The notes under the pieces were generated by a model, which saw nothing but the letters and a program-made list of their open reading frames with translations, was not told the origin of the DNA and made no database searches. Made by a program: the position numbers and the translations under genes. DNA of 64,000 nt from Bacteroidota bacterium (GTDB lineage: Bacteria; Bacteroidota; Bacteroidia; AKYH767-A; OLB10): NCBI GenBank assembly GCA_016713925.1, contig JADJOH010000002.1, forward strand, positions 868,001 to 932,000, written 5' to 3'. Positions 52,501 through 61,824 of this stretch are shown in pieces; position 1 is the stretch's first letter; each line of letters opens with the position of its first letter.

Positions 52501-53457
52501 ATGAAAGTTACCGAACACCTTCGCGATGCAAAAGGTAAAACACTTTTTTCTATCGAAATACTTCCTCCCTTAAAGGGTCGAAGTATGACTGAAATCTATG
52601 AAGCTATCGATCCCTTACTCGAGTTCAATCCCAGCTTTATTGATGTCACCTATCATCGGGAAGAATACGTTTATAAGAAGCGTCCAGACGGCTATCTGGA
52701 AAAAAAATCTGTTCGCAAGCGGCCCGGTACAGTAGGTATTTGTGCCGCCATCATGAATAAATACGGAATTGATGCTGTTCCACATATCATTTGTGGAGGC
52801 TTTTCAAAGGATGAAACTGAAAATGCACTCATCGATTTGTCTTTTCTCGGTATCGACAATGTGCTTGTGCTCAGAGGTGACTCTATAAAAACAGAAGGGA
52901 CCTTCGTTCCGGAACCCAATGGCAATGCGTATGCTATCGATCTGCTTGAACAAGTAGTTCGAATGAATAAAGGGCATTATCTTGAAGATGAACTTCAGGG
53001 TGTAGCCCCTACTAAATTTTGTATCGGTGTTGCCGGTTATCCGGAGAAGCATTTCGAAGCTCCGAATATGCGTACCGATCTGAAATACCTGAAAGCGAAA
53101 GTGGACGCAGGAGCTGAATATATCGTTACACAGATGTTTTTTAACAATAGCAAGTACTTTGAGTTTGTCGATACCTGTCGGGAAATGGGTATCAATATTC
53201 CCATTATTCCCGGAATTAAAGTGCTCACTACAAAAAAACAACTGACGGTTCTACCAAGTATTTTTCATATCGATATTCCGGATGATCTGGAAGATGCCGT
53301 CGAAGCAGCCACTACAAACGCTATGGTGAAAGAAGCCGGAATCGAGTGGACCATTCAACAGTGTAAAGAACTGAAAGCTGCCGGTGTGCCCTGCATTCAC
53401 TTTTATACCATGGGAAATTCCGATACCTGCAAACGCGTGGCTTCTCAGGTATTCTAG
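52501..53457 (+). CDS. metF: Methylenetetrahydrofolate reductase
   Basis: 318-residue FAD-dependent TIM barrel that makes 5-methyl-THF for methionine synthesis. Motifs: FSIEILPPLKGRS (catalytic Glu), FIDVTYHREEY, HIICGGFSKDE, NVLVLRGD, CIGVAGYPEKH, YIVTQMFFNNSKYF and IPIIPGIKVLT. The Bacteroidota-typical N-terminus and the C-terminal HFYTMGNSD are complete. Monocistronic. Confidence 0.96.
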   Translation: MKVTEHLRDAKGKTLFSIEILPPLKGRSMTEIYEAIDPLLEFNPSFIDVTYHREEYVYKKRPDGYLEKKSVRKRPGTVGICAAIMNKYGIDAVPHIICGGFSKDETENALIDLSFLGIDNVLVLRGDSIKTEGTFVPEPNGNAYAIDLLEQVVRMNKGHYLEDELQGVAPTKFCIGVAGYPEKHFEAPNMRTDLKYLKAKVDAGAEYIVTQMFFNNSKYFEFVDTCREMGINIPIIPGIKVLTTKKQLTVLPSIFHIDIPDDLEDAVEAATTNAMVKEAGIEWTIQQCKELKAAGVPCIHFYTMGNSDTCKRVASQVF

Positions 53458-53459
53458 GG

Positions 53460-53497
53460 TCTACCGGATGCCGGCTACCGGCTACCGGCTACCGGCT
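53460..53497. repeat. GCTACCG heptamer array, second site
   Basis: About four copies of GCTACCG (one as GGATGCCG) directly after the metF stop. The gap 53458-53759 contains this array and its inverted partner at 53682-53751, and no gene. Confidence 0.75.
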
Positions 53498-53681
53498 ATG
53501 AGCTGTTTTTTTCTTTAACGATTTTTATTTCAGATGACAAATTTTCGAGAGCTCCTTACCGATAGTCACGACGATTTCATTATCAGCAGGAGAAGGATTG
53601 GTCAGAATAAGAAACTAAGTTAGAGGTATAATGGCATCCCTTCCTACTAAGCTTCCCGTTATTTTGTAGCACGAAGATCAC

Positions 53682-53751
53682 CGCCGGTAGCCGGAAGTCC
53701 TAAGCAGATAGCCCAAAGCCGGTAGCTGGAAGCCGGTGGCCGGAAGCTGAA
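53682..53751. repeat. Degenerate CGGTAGC array, inverted
   Basis: GCCGGTAGCCGGAAG, GCCGGTAGCTGGAAG and GCCGGTGGCCGGAAG are spaced 15-30 bases apart. They are reverse-complement relatives of GCTACCG, so the metF-purQ gap has the heptamer in both orientations and could fold back on itself. Confidence 0.65.
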
Positions 53752-53759
53752 ATATTGCT

Positions 53760-54452
53760 TTATGCCAAAACGGTATTCATAATAGAATCAAAAATCATTC
53801 TTCCATCCGTATTTCCCAGCAAAGGATCACTGGCACGTTCCGGATGCGGCATCATACCGTAAACATTACGGCCCTTGTTGCAGATGCCGGCAATGTTTTC
53901 TAGTGCTCCGTTTGGATTGCTTGATTTGCTGATATTGCCCTGCTCATCGCAATAGCGAAAAATAACCTGATTGTTTTTGTTGATTTGTTCAAGGGTAGCA
54001 TCATCACAGTAAAAACGGCCTTCTCCATGAGCTATTGGAATCCGGATGGTTTTTCCAATGGTGAACTTGGAAGATATAATAGATTCATCCGTTTCGCAGC
54101 GCAAGTTTACATTTTTACAAATGAACTGATGGTTATCGTTGCTGAGTAATGCTCCGGGCAGCAGATGCGATTCTGTCAAAATTTGAAATCCATTGCAAAT
54201 ACCGAATACAAATCCGCCCTTATCTGCAAATTCAATTACTTCCTGCATGATAGGGGAAAAACGGGCGATTGCTCCCGATCGGAGATAATCTCCATATGAA
54301 AATCCTCCCGGCAATAAAATAAAATCACAACCTTGAAGGTTATGATCCTTGTGCCATAGCTCCACGGCCTCCTTTTTCATAACATTTCTGATCACGTGAA
54401 GAAGGTCTCTGTCACAATTGGAGCCGGGAAAGATTACTACACCGAATTTCAT
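53760..54452 (-). CDS. purQ: Phosphoribosylformylglycinamidine synthase, glutaminase subunit
   Basis: 230-residue class I glutamine amidotransferase subunit of FGAM synthase, working with separate PurL and PurS. FPGSNCDRDL opens the protein; the nucleophile is in GFVFGICNGFQIL (Cys), and the His-Glu pair is in MMPHPERASDPLL. The companion genes are not in the window. Confidence 0.95.
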   Translation of the reverse strand: MKFGVVIFPGSNCDRDLLHVIRNVMKKEAVELWHKDHNLQGCDFILLPGGFSYGDYLRSGAIARFSPIMQEVIEFADKGGFVFGICNGFQILTESHLLPGALLSNDNHQFICKNVNLRCETDESIISSKFTIGKTIRIPIAHGEGRFYCDDATLEQINKNNQVIFRYCDEQGNISKSSNPNGALENIAGICNKGRNVYGMMPHPERASDPLLGNTDGRMIFDSIMNTVLA

Positions 54453-54562
54453 TTTTTTATGCTTTATATCAGCAAAAATACGAGGTATTTTCTAATTTTA
54501 ATCATTTGCCAATGCATCAAAATGAATTACTTTTGACTGAACCAACATCATTCCACCCCATT

Positions 54563-55213
54563 ATGAAACAATTTATCCTTGTTTTACTCATCACCATCAC
54601 TTTTCAATCGGCTCAGGCACAACGGTCCAAAGAATTGCAAGTACGGGCAGGTGTAGGATTTGGACTTTATGGTACCAAATCAGAATATGGGCCAGATAAT
54701 AATAAAATTGAGGAAACAGGTGGTGCCGTTACCCTCTATTTGCCGGTAGATTTCCGCTATGAAATTACCCGTCGCTTCAATATGGGACTTGATTTGAAAG
54801 TGGGTTCTTACCTCTATGACCCGGATAGTGCCGATGGAAAAAGTAACGGTTATGTTGTAGTAGGATTGGGTGCCGAATACAATCTAAAAAACGAAGAGGA
54901 TTTCCGTTGGTATTTCGGAGGGGGTATTAATTTTGCTAACCTCAAATTAGAGGAGACGAATCAGCCCTTCTCCTCTGTAAAAGAAGAATGGACCTATTCC
55001 GGTGTCGGCATCAGATTTAATACCGGTGTGCTGATTTATATAATTGGCGACTTTGGTCTTAATTTTAACCTTGGATTCGACTCCCATGCATTGAAATTAA
55101 AAAAGTTTGAGCAGAATGGAAATGAAATTGACCTCGATAGTTTTGATGCCAAACTGAATCTCAATGGAGTGGATGGCACAGTAGGTCTGGTTTACAGATT
55201 TAATTTAAAATAG
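54563..55213 (+). CDS. Outer-membrane beta-barrel protein
   Basis: 216 residues from the ATG at 54563, which begins the signal peptide MKQFILVLLITITFQSAQAQ; the longer reading from 54506 adds a polar leader. Strand-rich mature part (LQVRAGVGFGLYGTKSEYG, FNMGLDLKVGSYLY, GYVVVGLGAEYNL, FGLNFNLGFDSHAL), ending VGLVYRFNLK as usual for small Bacteroidota barrels. Function unknown. Confidence 0.85.
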   Translation: MKQFILVLLITITFQSAQAQRSKELQVRAGVGFGLYGTKSEYGPDNNKIEETGGAVTLYLPVDFRYEITRRFNMGLDLKVGSYLYDPDSADGKSNGYVVVGLGAEYNLKNEEDFRWYFGGGINFANLKLEETNQPFSSVKEEWTYSGVGIRFNTGVLIYIIGDFGLNFNLGFDSHALKLKKFEQNGNEIDLDSFDAKLNLNGVDGTVGLVYRFNLK

Positions 55214-55245
55214 TTCACGTATTGTTTACCGGTGGGAATGGTTAC

Positions 55246-55289
55246 ATGCCGATGTAGCTGCGTTTCATGAAACGCAGCTACATCGGCAT
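55246..55289. repeat. Perfect 44-base palindrome
   Basis: ATGCCGATGTAGCTGCGTTT (55246-55265) continues through a centre of TCATGA to the exact reverse complement ending at 55289. A further half copy (ATGAAACGCAGCTACATC) follows at 55293-55310. It lies between two converging genes and, without a T tract, could still act as a two-way transcription end. Confidence 0.9.
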
Positions 55290-55331
55290 ATCATGAAACG
55301 CAGCTACATCTACCTTTCAATATCCGGGAAC

Positions 55332-55907
55332 CTACTTCCTGTAAAAATTCATCTCATCAATATAATCCGATACACTTTCCGGCATCATAAAGCGGACATC
55401 TTTTCCTTCCTTGATCGCCTTTCGGATAAAACTGGAAGAAATTTCCATAACCGGTGCATCGATCCATTTTACGCGGGGGTGATTTTTTAACTCTCCCCCA
55501 TCATGTAACGGTCGTGGATATACGTATATATCATGATTTTCCAGAATCATCTGATAATCCTTCCACTTGTGAAAATTCTCCAGGTTATCCGCTCCCATGA
55601 TTAATGAAAATTGATTTTTAGGATACTTTTCCTGTAAATAAGCTAACGTAATTACAGTATAGGAGGGCTTCGGTAATTCAAATTCGATTTTTGAAGCCTT
55701 GAGTTTTTTGTAGGATCCAATTCCCAGTTCTACCAGATGATAGCGATGATAATCCTGAAGTAAAGTACCGATTGGTTTCAACGGATTGTGAGGAGAAACG
55801 ATCATCCAGATTTGGTTGAGATCGCTATACTCCGCCATATATCCTGCAATAACGAGATGTCCGTTATGAACAGGATTAAAAGATCCAAAGAAGAGACCGA
55901 TTTTCAT
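55332..55907 (-). CDS. nadD: Nicotinate-nucleotide adenylyltransferase
   Basis: 191 residues. It adenylates nicotinate mononucleotide to deamido-NAD in NAD synthesis. Nucleotidyltransferase motifs: GLFFGSFNPVHNGHL (phosphate loop with HxGH-type NGHL) and the C-terminal EISSSFIRKAIKEGKDVRFMMPESVSDYI (seen as SSSFIRKAIKEGK). It follows gmk by 50 bases in the yicC-gmk-nadD run common in Bacteroidota. Confidence 0.96.
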   Translation of the reverse strand: MKIGLFFGSFNPVHNGHLVIAGYMAEYSDLNQIWMIVSPHNPLKPIGTLLQDYHRYHLVELGIGSYKKLKASKIEFELPKPSYTVITLAYLQEKYPKNQFSLIMGADNLENFHKWKDYQMILENHDIYVYPRPLHDGGELKNHPRVKWIDAPVMEISSSFIRKAIKEGKDVRFMMPESVSDYIDEMNFYRK

Positions 55908-55957
55908 TAATAAGTACTAAAGTTAAAAGATAAATTATTACTTGTTGTGATTTATTC

Positions 55958-56569
55958 TTACAATTCCTCAGAGGGATCGGGAACTTCGTCTTCGAGAAAA
56001 TGTCGTACCATTAATTCCGCTTCCCGTTTCGCATCTTCCAGCACGGTATTCACAATGACATTATTAAAGTGATAAGCGTATTTCATTTCCTTCTCCGCTT
56101 TACTTAATCGCTTGAACAAAGACTCTTCTGATTCGGTAGCACGACCTACCAGGCGCTTGTGCAATTCGTCTATCGATGGGGGCATAACAAACACATCAAG
56201 CAACTGTCGTCCGAAATACTTTCTGATCTGCAAGCCTCCTTCTACATCTACATCAAACAAAGCAATATTTCCATCTTGAAGAATCCGTTCTACCTCAGAT
56301 TTCAACGTTCCATAGAATCGGTCTTCATACACTTCCTCCCACTCCAGAAACTCATCGTTCTTCAACTTTTCTTTAAATGTTTCAGGGGTTAGAAAATGAT
56401 AGTCCCTTCCATCCACTTCGTTCATCCGCTGTTCCCGTGTAGTTGCAGAAATACTAAACCGCATTTGTGGAAACACCGACATGAGGTGGTGAACGATCGT
56501 AGTTTTTCCACTCCCGCTGGGTCCGCAGAAGAGCACCAGTTTATGTCTGAAAGAGGGATTAATTTTCAC
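55958..56569 (-). CDS. gmk: Guanylate kinase
   Basis: 203 residues; phosphorylates GMP to GDP. P-loop LFCGPSGSGKTTIVHHL (residues 13-28), the GMP-binding SISATTRE and GRDYHFL, then DVDVEGGLQIRK and the lid region RLVGRATESEESLFKRLSKA (in part). Its ATG overlaps the stop codon of yicC by four bases, so the two are translationally coupled. Confidence 0.96.
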   Translation of the reverse strand: MKINPSFRHKLVLFCGPSGSGKTTIVHHLMSVFPQMRFSISATTREQRMNEVDGRDYHFLTPETFKEKLKNDEFLEWEEVYEDRFYGTLKSEVERILQDGNIALFDVDVEGGLQIRKYFGRQLLDVFVMPPSIDELHKRLVGRATESEESLFKRLSKAEKEMKYAYHFNNVIVNTVLEDAKREAELMVRHFLEDEVPDPSEEL

Positions 56570-57438
56570 AACACGTTGGCCAATTGTTCTTTTAATTTCT
56601 CCAATTCATCCTTCATCTCCACTACAATCCGCTGCATAGCCGCATCATTAGCCTTCGCACCGATGGTATTAATTTCACGTCCAATCTCCTGTGTGATGAA
56701 ACCAAGTTTTTTTCCGTTGGCTTCCGGCCCGTCCAGTGTCTGCACAAAATAATCGCAATGACTCTTCAACCGAACTTTCTCCTCTGAAATATCCAACTTT
56801 TCAATATAAAAAATCAACTCCTGCTCGAAGCGGTTACGATCAATATTGGCCTGATCACGCATTTCGCTAATGGCCTTATCCAGACGAGCACGGATGTTAT
56901 CTACTCTGACCTGCTCAAAAGCTTCGAGGCGCGGAATGCTGTTCAGTATGGTATGCACTCGTGCGGTAATGTCCTGACTCAAAGCTACTCCTTCATTGTC
57001 ACGAAAACCATTGAAACGTTCAATGGCCTGCGAAAGGAGCGCTTTAAGATCCTTCCATTGTGTCTCATCGACCTCTGAACGTTCCGTATTCATCACGGCG
57101 GGCATGCGCAGGATCAAATCAAAAAGATTGACATCACTCAAATGATATTCCTTCCCCAATGCAGATAACTCTTCAAAATAGGCATTGAAAATTTCCTTGT
57201 TCACCGAACTCCTTTTCGCCAGATCGTTATTGTCAAAGGAAATGTTTAAATCCGCCTTTCCCCGCTCCAGTTGTTTACTCAGCTCAGCACGTAGCTCTAA
57301 TTCTTTATCCCGGAATTGAAGAGGCATGCGCATATTTAACTCCAAAAATTTGCTGTTGAGAGAGCGGATTTCTACCGTGACGTTCTGCCCGCCAATCATC
57401 CCCTTCACATTACCGTAGCCGGTCATTGATCGTACCAT
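56566..57438 (-). CDS. YicC/YloC-family endoribonuclease
   Basis: 290 residues. The family signature SMTGYGNVKG opens the protein, EIRSLNSKFLELNMRMP follows, and the C-terminal DUF1732 part has FITQEIGREINTIGAKANDA. YicC of E. coli cuts RNA and helps degrade the small RNA RyhB. First gene of the yicC-gmk-nadD operon. A minus-strand TACTTTTG box at 57456-57463 lies 17 bases before the ATG. Confidence 0.93.
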   Translation of the reverse strand: MVRSMTGYGNVKGMIGGQNVTVEIRSLNSKFLELNMRMPLQFRDKELELRAELSKQLERGKADLNISFDNNDLAKRSSVNKEIFNAYFEELSALGKEYHLSDVNLFDLILRMPAVMNTERSEVDETQWKDLKALLSQAIERFNGFRDNEGVALSQDITARVHTILNSIPRLEAFEQVRVDNIRARLDKAISEMRDQANIDRNRFEQELIFYIEKLDISEEKVRLKSHCDYFVQTLDGPEANGKKLGFITQEIGREINTIGAKANDAAMQRIVVEMKDELEKLKEQLANVL

Positions 57439-57529
57439 TGTGAAATTTTAAGGAGCAAAAGTAATGCATTCCCTCCAATCGTGAAAACAGTAGACTCAGC
57501 CCCTGGAACTGCAATACCTTAGCAGATTT

Positions 57530-58426
57530 CTATTGACTTGCTTTCACCCTTGCGCTTTTTGTCGTCAGCCAAACACCGGAAAAGATAAGTGCTGCTGCGA
57601 TCAGATGTAGAACATTGGGCTGATCCTTCCCCAACAGTATAGCAAATCCTGCAGCAAGCAAGGGTTGCAAATAAATATAGACACTCACTACTCCCGCACT
57701 GAGTTCCCGCAAGGCGAGTGTATTAAACAGATATGCTAAGAAAGTAGTTCCAACCACTACGAACACTGTAGCCATCCAGTCACCGGTTTGAAAAGTATGC
57801 CATTGTATTTCGGTGAATTCCCCCCAGCCAAATGGCAGCACCATGACTGATCCCATAAGAAACACCGCTTGCATGATGGTAACGGGATGATACTTCTTCA
57901 TCAAGGGCAATACAATCACCAGAAAAAGTGCATAGGACAAGGAGTTGATAAGAATATATAAATCACCCAGCGGATTGCTCACGCCTGATGTAATATGACC
58001 GCCGAAAATAATCAACAAAGAAGCGCCGCTGATCCCGCAGGCAATACCTATCACCCGTCGTGTGGTGATGGGCTCACTCAGCAGGATAAAGGAAAGCACC
58101 AGAACAAATATGGGATTTGTCACCATCATGAGTCCGGAGTTGATGGGACTGGTAAGTGACAATCCCTTAAAGAACAACAACTGATTTACCGCTACACCAA
58201 AAACGGCGCAGGCAAAGAGTCGGGGCCAATCGCGTCTTTCAATTTTCTCTCTGAATAAAAGCAAATAAGTAAGCAGAAACAAAATCGCAGCCGTACATAC
58301 ACGAATCACGATAAAACCAAATGGCTTAATCAGCGATGGCATGACTTCTTTGGCAATAGAGTAATTCGCCCCGTAAATGATATTGGCGAACAATACAGAA
58401 AGGTGTGCAGTTACTTTCTTGTTCAT
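57530..58426 (-). CDS. EamA/DMT-superfamily transporter
   Basis: 298 residues with ten transmembrane helices in two EamA repeats (first repeat about 5-140, second about 150-290), typical of drug/metabolite exporters. Diagnostic segments are NYSIAKEVMPSLIKP, SPINSGLMMVTNPIFVL and LSAGVVSVYIYLQPLLAAGFAILLGKD in part. Substrate unknown. Its start codon overlaps the upstream ArsC/Spx-like gene by four bases. Confidence 0.9.
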   Translation of the reverse strand: MNKKVTAHLSVLFANIIYGANYSIAKEVMPSLIKPFGFIVIRVCTAAILFLLTYLLLFREKIERRDWPRLFACAVFGVAVNQLLFFKGLSLTSPINSGLMMVTNPIFVLVLSFILLSEPITTRRVIGIACGISGASLLIIFGGHITSGVSNPLGDLYILINSLSYALFLVIVLPLMKKYHPVTIMQAVFLMGSVMVLPFGWGEFTEIQWHTFQTGDWMATVFVVVGTTFLAYLFNTLALRELSAGVVSVYIYLQPLLAAGFAILLGKDQPNVLHLIAAALIFSGVWLTTKSARVKASQ

Positions 58427-58773
58427 TTAATGGCTTTGCGGGCTTCCTCCACTACTTTCTTGCTATTTCCGACAAAGATCTGATCGTCAACAATAATGAC
58501 CGGCCGTTTAAGAAAGGTGTACTCGTCCAGTATTAACTTACGGTAATCCTTCTCCGTTAGTTGCATCTCATGAAGTCCCATTTTCCTGTATTTCAGCGCC
58601 ACTTTGCTGAATAGCGCAAGGTAGGTGCCCGCCAGCTTCTTCATTTCGTCCAATTGAGCCGCTGTGATGGGTTCCGTCTTTATGTCCTGAAGCACCACCG
58701 TCTTCCCCGGTTTAATTTCTTTAAGAATCCGCTGGTTCGTACTACAGGTGGCGAGATGATAGATCTTCTTCAT
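58423..58773 (-). CDS. ArsC/Spx-family thioredoxin-fold protein
   Basis: 116 residues: YHLATCSTNQRILKEI (active-site Cys10), the helical insertion, and TFLKRPVIIVDDQIFVGNS with the conserved Arg-Pro of the ArsC/Spx fold. ArsC reduces arsenate with glutathione or glutaredoxin, whereas Spx and YffB-type relatives have other roles; sequence alone does not separate them. It precedes an EamA exporter with a four-base overlap and lies 53 kb from the arsenic-type operon. Confidence 0.85.
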   Translation of the reverse strand: MKKIYHLATCSTNQRILKEIKPGKTVVLQDIKTEPITAAQLDEMKKLAGTYLALFSKVALKYRKMGLHEMQLTEKDYRKLILDEYTFLKRPVIIVDDQIFVGNSKKVVEEARKAIK

Positions 58774-59012
58774 ATAATCTTTTTAGGATAACAGCTATCT
58801 GTTCACTATGTTTATTAATATTTTTAATAATACGGGAGAGGACCTTAGACTGGTTTTCCCTCCCTCCTCTTCCCTCAGGATATTCCTTTTTACACCTTGG
58901 TAAATGATCTGTTCGTTTTCAGCCGGAACTGCAGGATGGAAACCGGCTCCACCATTCTTCATGCAAACGACCGTCTCTACTATCCGCTGAAAGCAAACGG
59001 AAAATCTACCTC

Positions 59013-59543
59013 CTATTTTTTTCGCAATTTAAACATCGCTTCCAACGATTTCATATCCTCATTCCAGACAAGTGCTGAAAACTCTGCCAATTGTATATGG
59101 CTCTTTCCTTCCTTCGTTTCCGTGATCGTCACTATACGAAAGGGAACACCAATGGTCGAAACATCTACCACATCCACTACATACATCACCTCATTCAAAA
59201 TTCTGACCTCACGCTTTTTGACCGTAAAAACAGCTTTCGCTGTGGTATCGCGTGATTTTTCACCGATGTATTTCTTTATCTCATCCAGGTTCCAGTCTTC
59301 AGAAGGATCTGTGCCATACATGCGTGCGTTGGGTGCCATCAATTGAATCAACCCTGCCGAATCACGGTCGGTAATGGCGGTATAGAAATCATCCACAATC
59401 TTTAACTGTTTATCCGGCTTTTCATCACTTCCGGGTCCTATTTCCTTTGTGACAATGACTTCCTTGCTGTCATCATTACAGGAAACCAACACCGGTAAAA
59501 AAAGAACTATGAAGAAACAGGTGGCAAGATGTTTCCAGTTCAT
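59013..59543 (-). CDS. NTF2-like (SnoaL/DUF4440-type) lipoprotein
   Basis: 176 residues from the ATG at 59543 (a longer reading adds eight residues). The lipobox is LPVLVSC. After an acidic linker comes an NTF2-like cone domain, about 45-176 (IVDDFYTAITDRDSAGLIQLMAPNARMYG in part, ending FSALVWNEDMKSLEAMFKLRKK). Such domains are small ligand-binding or enzyme scaffolds; no catalytic residues stand out. Function unknown. Confidence 0.78.
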   Translation of the reverse strand: MNWKHLATCFFIVLFLPVLVSCNDDSKEVIVTKEIGPGSDEKPDKQLKIVDDFYTAITDRDSAGLIQLMAPNARMYGTDPSEDWNLDEIKKYIGEKSRDTTAKAVFTVKKREVRILNEVMYVVDVVDVSTIGVPFRIVTITETKEGKSHIQLAEFSALVWNEDMKSLEAMFKLRKK

Positions 59544-59567
59544 TGCACTAAATATTTTGTATTTCAT

Positions 59568-59940
59568 TCTTAAAATTATTGATCAGTTAATGGGATAAAG
59601 TAGTGAATTGATACCATCATTCTGTAAGCAGTGAGAAGGTTGCCTAACAGATGGTGCACGAAATTAAACTATTTCTTCTTTTTAAGCCGCCTTGACCAAA
59701 CCGGACATCTTCATACATTTATCGGGGTAAAAATGAATAGGAAAAATAATCCGTTCTGCTTTATAAATTTTCTATTTAAACGCAGCGTTTAAGTTTGTAA
59801 TCTTTACTGCTCTGAATGTTGTATTATTCATTCTAATTTGCTTTATACCTGCTCTTAGGGGTAAAGTACGTCCCAAAGGACCGAAGCTCTCGCCAAGGTG
59901 GGCCCGCTCGATTTTAAAGGATGATCCATTTATTCCGGTT
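59568..59940. other. Intergenic region with a 17-base palindrome
   Basis: TTAAACGC-A-GCGTTTAA at 59776-59792 is a perfect dyad about 230 bases upstream of the lipoprotein gene and beyond the end of the cyclase gene. It may be a regulator site or chance. Nothing else is recognised here. Confidence 0.4.
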
Positions 59941-60690
59941 TTAAACCATTTTTAATTCAAAGAGCAACGGACGCGAAGGAGCAGCATCATTTTCGAAGGG
60001 CGCTACCTGCAGATTCATGAAATAGAATCCATCGGGTATGGTATCCGGAACAAAGATGAACTCTGAAATGGTGGCATTTAATCGGGGTTGATCGGGATAG
60101 TTCCAGAAAGCATGGTGCGCCAATAACAATCCTCCGTCTTCTTCTTTATCGACAGATGGAAGATCAATGAGCAAATGCCGCACACCGTTTTCACGCAACC
60201 AGGTAGCCGCAGCTGCTTCAAGGTAAGGTGGATTGGTATTGGAATAATTGGTGGATAATTTTCCGGGGAGATTGGGCAATGTTCTGATGACAATGGCATC
60301 GGAAAGTTCCTTTAACCCCGACTGCAATGACTTTAATGTGATGAGCTGATCACCATCCACTGTTTCAGGAGTGATACTGATCAGATGAGCAAAGCAGAAA
60401 TATTCGTTGAGTTCTTTATTGATGGATATTAATTCGGGGGAAATATGTCCGGGAGATTCGGTATGTGTACCGTGTGCATGCGGATTGAACATGATATTTT
60501 TGAAATTCACGGCAGCACCGCTTTTCACTTCACCTACCCAATCTCCCATTCGTACCGGTTCTATTTTCATCGGACCCAGGTACCAGGCGAGGACATGACC
60601 TTCTCCCGCTTCAAAGGGAATTGAAATATCCAGTCCCTTAGTTAAGTCGGCAGTATAGTCGGTGCCCTTGTAATTCAATTGTACAATCAT
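59941..60690 (-). CDS. Cyclase-family hydrolase, kynurenine-formamidase-like
   Basis: 249 residues with the metal-binding signature HGTHTESPGH (His73, His76, Glu78, His82) of the KynB/cyclase family, which hydrolyses N-formylkynurenine and related amides. Glu78 takes the place of the usual Asp. The window also has later steps of the kynurenine pathway (15.3, 20.1 and 28.9 kb), which supports a KynB role, but the family has other substrates. It follows hemW by six bases in the same operon. Confidence 0.8.
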   Translation of the reverse strand: MIVQLNYKGTDYTADLTKGLDISIPFEAGEGHVLAWYLGPMKIEPVRMGDWVGEVKSGAAVNFKNIMFNPHAHGTHTESPGHISPELISINKELNEYFCFAHLISITPETVDGDQLITLKSLQSGLKELSDAIVIRTLPNLPGKLSTNYSNTNPPYLEAAAATWLRENGVRHLLIDLPSVDKEEDGGLLLAHHAFWNYPDQPRLNATISEFIFVPDTIPDGFYFMNLQVAPFENDAAPSRPLLFELKMV

Positions 60691-60696
60691 GACTTG

Positions 60697-61824
60697 CTAA
60701 ATTATAAATAATTCCGATGTAATTTTATCTGCAAACAGGAGTCCGCTCCCGGTCAAACGAATATGTTTGTCGATGGGGGCAATCCAGCCTTTGTCCACAA
60801 ATTTACCGGCGCCTTCTATCAATTGACCGGCAATGGCATTCCCATACTGTTTGCGTACCTCCGCTAACGTTAGCCCTTCCCGCATCCGTAGAGAAGTCAA
60901 AATCAATTCATGGAACTTCACCGTATAACTCAACACCTCCGCTTCTGAAGCTCTCTTCCCTTCCTTCATTTCCTTCACATAAAGTGCGTTACTGCTTACA
61001 TTCCAGCTGCGTTGTTTCCCATCGTAGGAATGCGCTGATGGACCAATCCCGAGATAGGGAAGTCCCTTCCAATACGATGTATTATGCTTCGACTCAAAGC
61101 CGGATTTGCTTAAATTAGATATTTCATACCAGGGAAATCCTTTCTCTTCCGCTTCCTTCAACAGCCACTCGTATTGAGCGGCTGCCTTATCATCATCCGG
61201 AGCCGGAACTTTTCCCTGTGTAATTTGCCATGCGAGCGCCGTTTTCGCTTCAATGGTTAATCCATAACAGGAGAGATGAGTTATGGGAAGGGAAAGCGCG
61301 GTATTCACATTCTCCTGCCAATGTTCCATCTCCAGATACGGTAAGCCAAAAATTAAATCTATACTGATATTGTCAAATCCGGCATCGGCTGCATCGGGCA
61401 CACATCGCAACGCCATACCGGCATCATGCGCCCTGTTCATACGTTGCAAATCCTCATCGCGAAAAGACTGAATTCCGATACTCAACCTGTTCACAGGTGT
61501 TTGTTTCAACTGCTTTAGAAATGCCGGTGTAAGATCATCAGGATTCGCTTCAATGGTAACTTCAGCAGAAGGATTCACTTTATATAAGTTATAAATCACA
61601 TCAAAAAAAGACATCAGCTCCTCATAGCTAAGTAGAGAAGGTGTTCCACCACCAAAGTAAATGGTACCCACATCCTCCTCTGATAATTCCGCAGCCCGCA
61701 TCCTTACTTCCTCCACCATCGTCGTAAACATATCCTCTCTTCCCCTTTGCGAGGTCGTAAAATGAAAATCACAATAATGACAGGCCTGCTTACAAAAAGG
61801 GATATGCAAATAAATTCCGGCCAT
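60697..61824 (-). CDS. hemW: Radical SAM family haem chaperone HemW
   Basis: 375 residues. IYLHIPFCKQACHYCDFHF carries the CxxxCxxC cluster motif (Cys11, Cys15, Cys18). TIYFGGGTPSLLS, IEANPDDLTP, RLSIGIQSFRDEDLQRMNRAH (in part) and a C-terminal winged HemN-type domain follow. HemW inserts haem into respiratory enzymes; it is often misnamed coproporphyrinogen oxidase HemN. First gene of an operon with the cyclase. Confidence 0.95.
   Translation of the reverse strand: MAGIYLHIPFCKQACHYCDFHFTTSQRGREDMFTTMVEEVRMRAAELSEEDVGTIYFGGGTPSLLSYEELMSFFDVIYNLYKVNPSAEVTIEANPDDLTPAFLKQLKQTPVNRLSIGIQSFRDEDLQRMNRAHDAGMALRCVPDAADAGFDNISIDLIFGLPYLEMEHWQENVNTALSLPITHLSCYGLTIEAKTALAWQITQGKVPAPDDDKAAAQYEWLLKEAEEKGFPWYEISNLSKSGFESKHNTSYWKGLPYLGIGPSAHSYDGKQRSWNVSSNALYVKEMKEGKRASEAEVLSYTVKFHELILTSLRMREGLTLAEVRKQYGNAIAGQLIEGAGKFVDKGWIAPIDKHIRLTGSGLLFADKITSELFII

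Noticed and set aside
58423..58773. ArsC-like gene as part of the arsenic system
   Set aside because: It lies 53 kb away, overlaps an EamA transporter, and cannot be told apart from Spx/YffB-type relatives by sequence alone.
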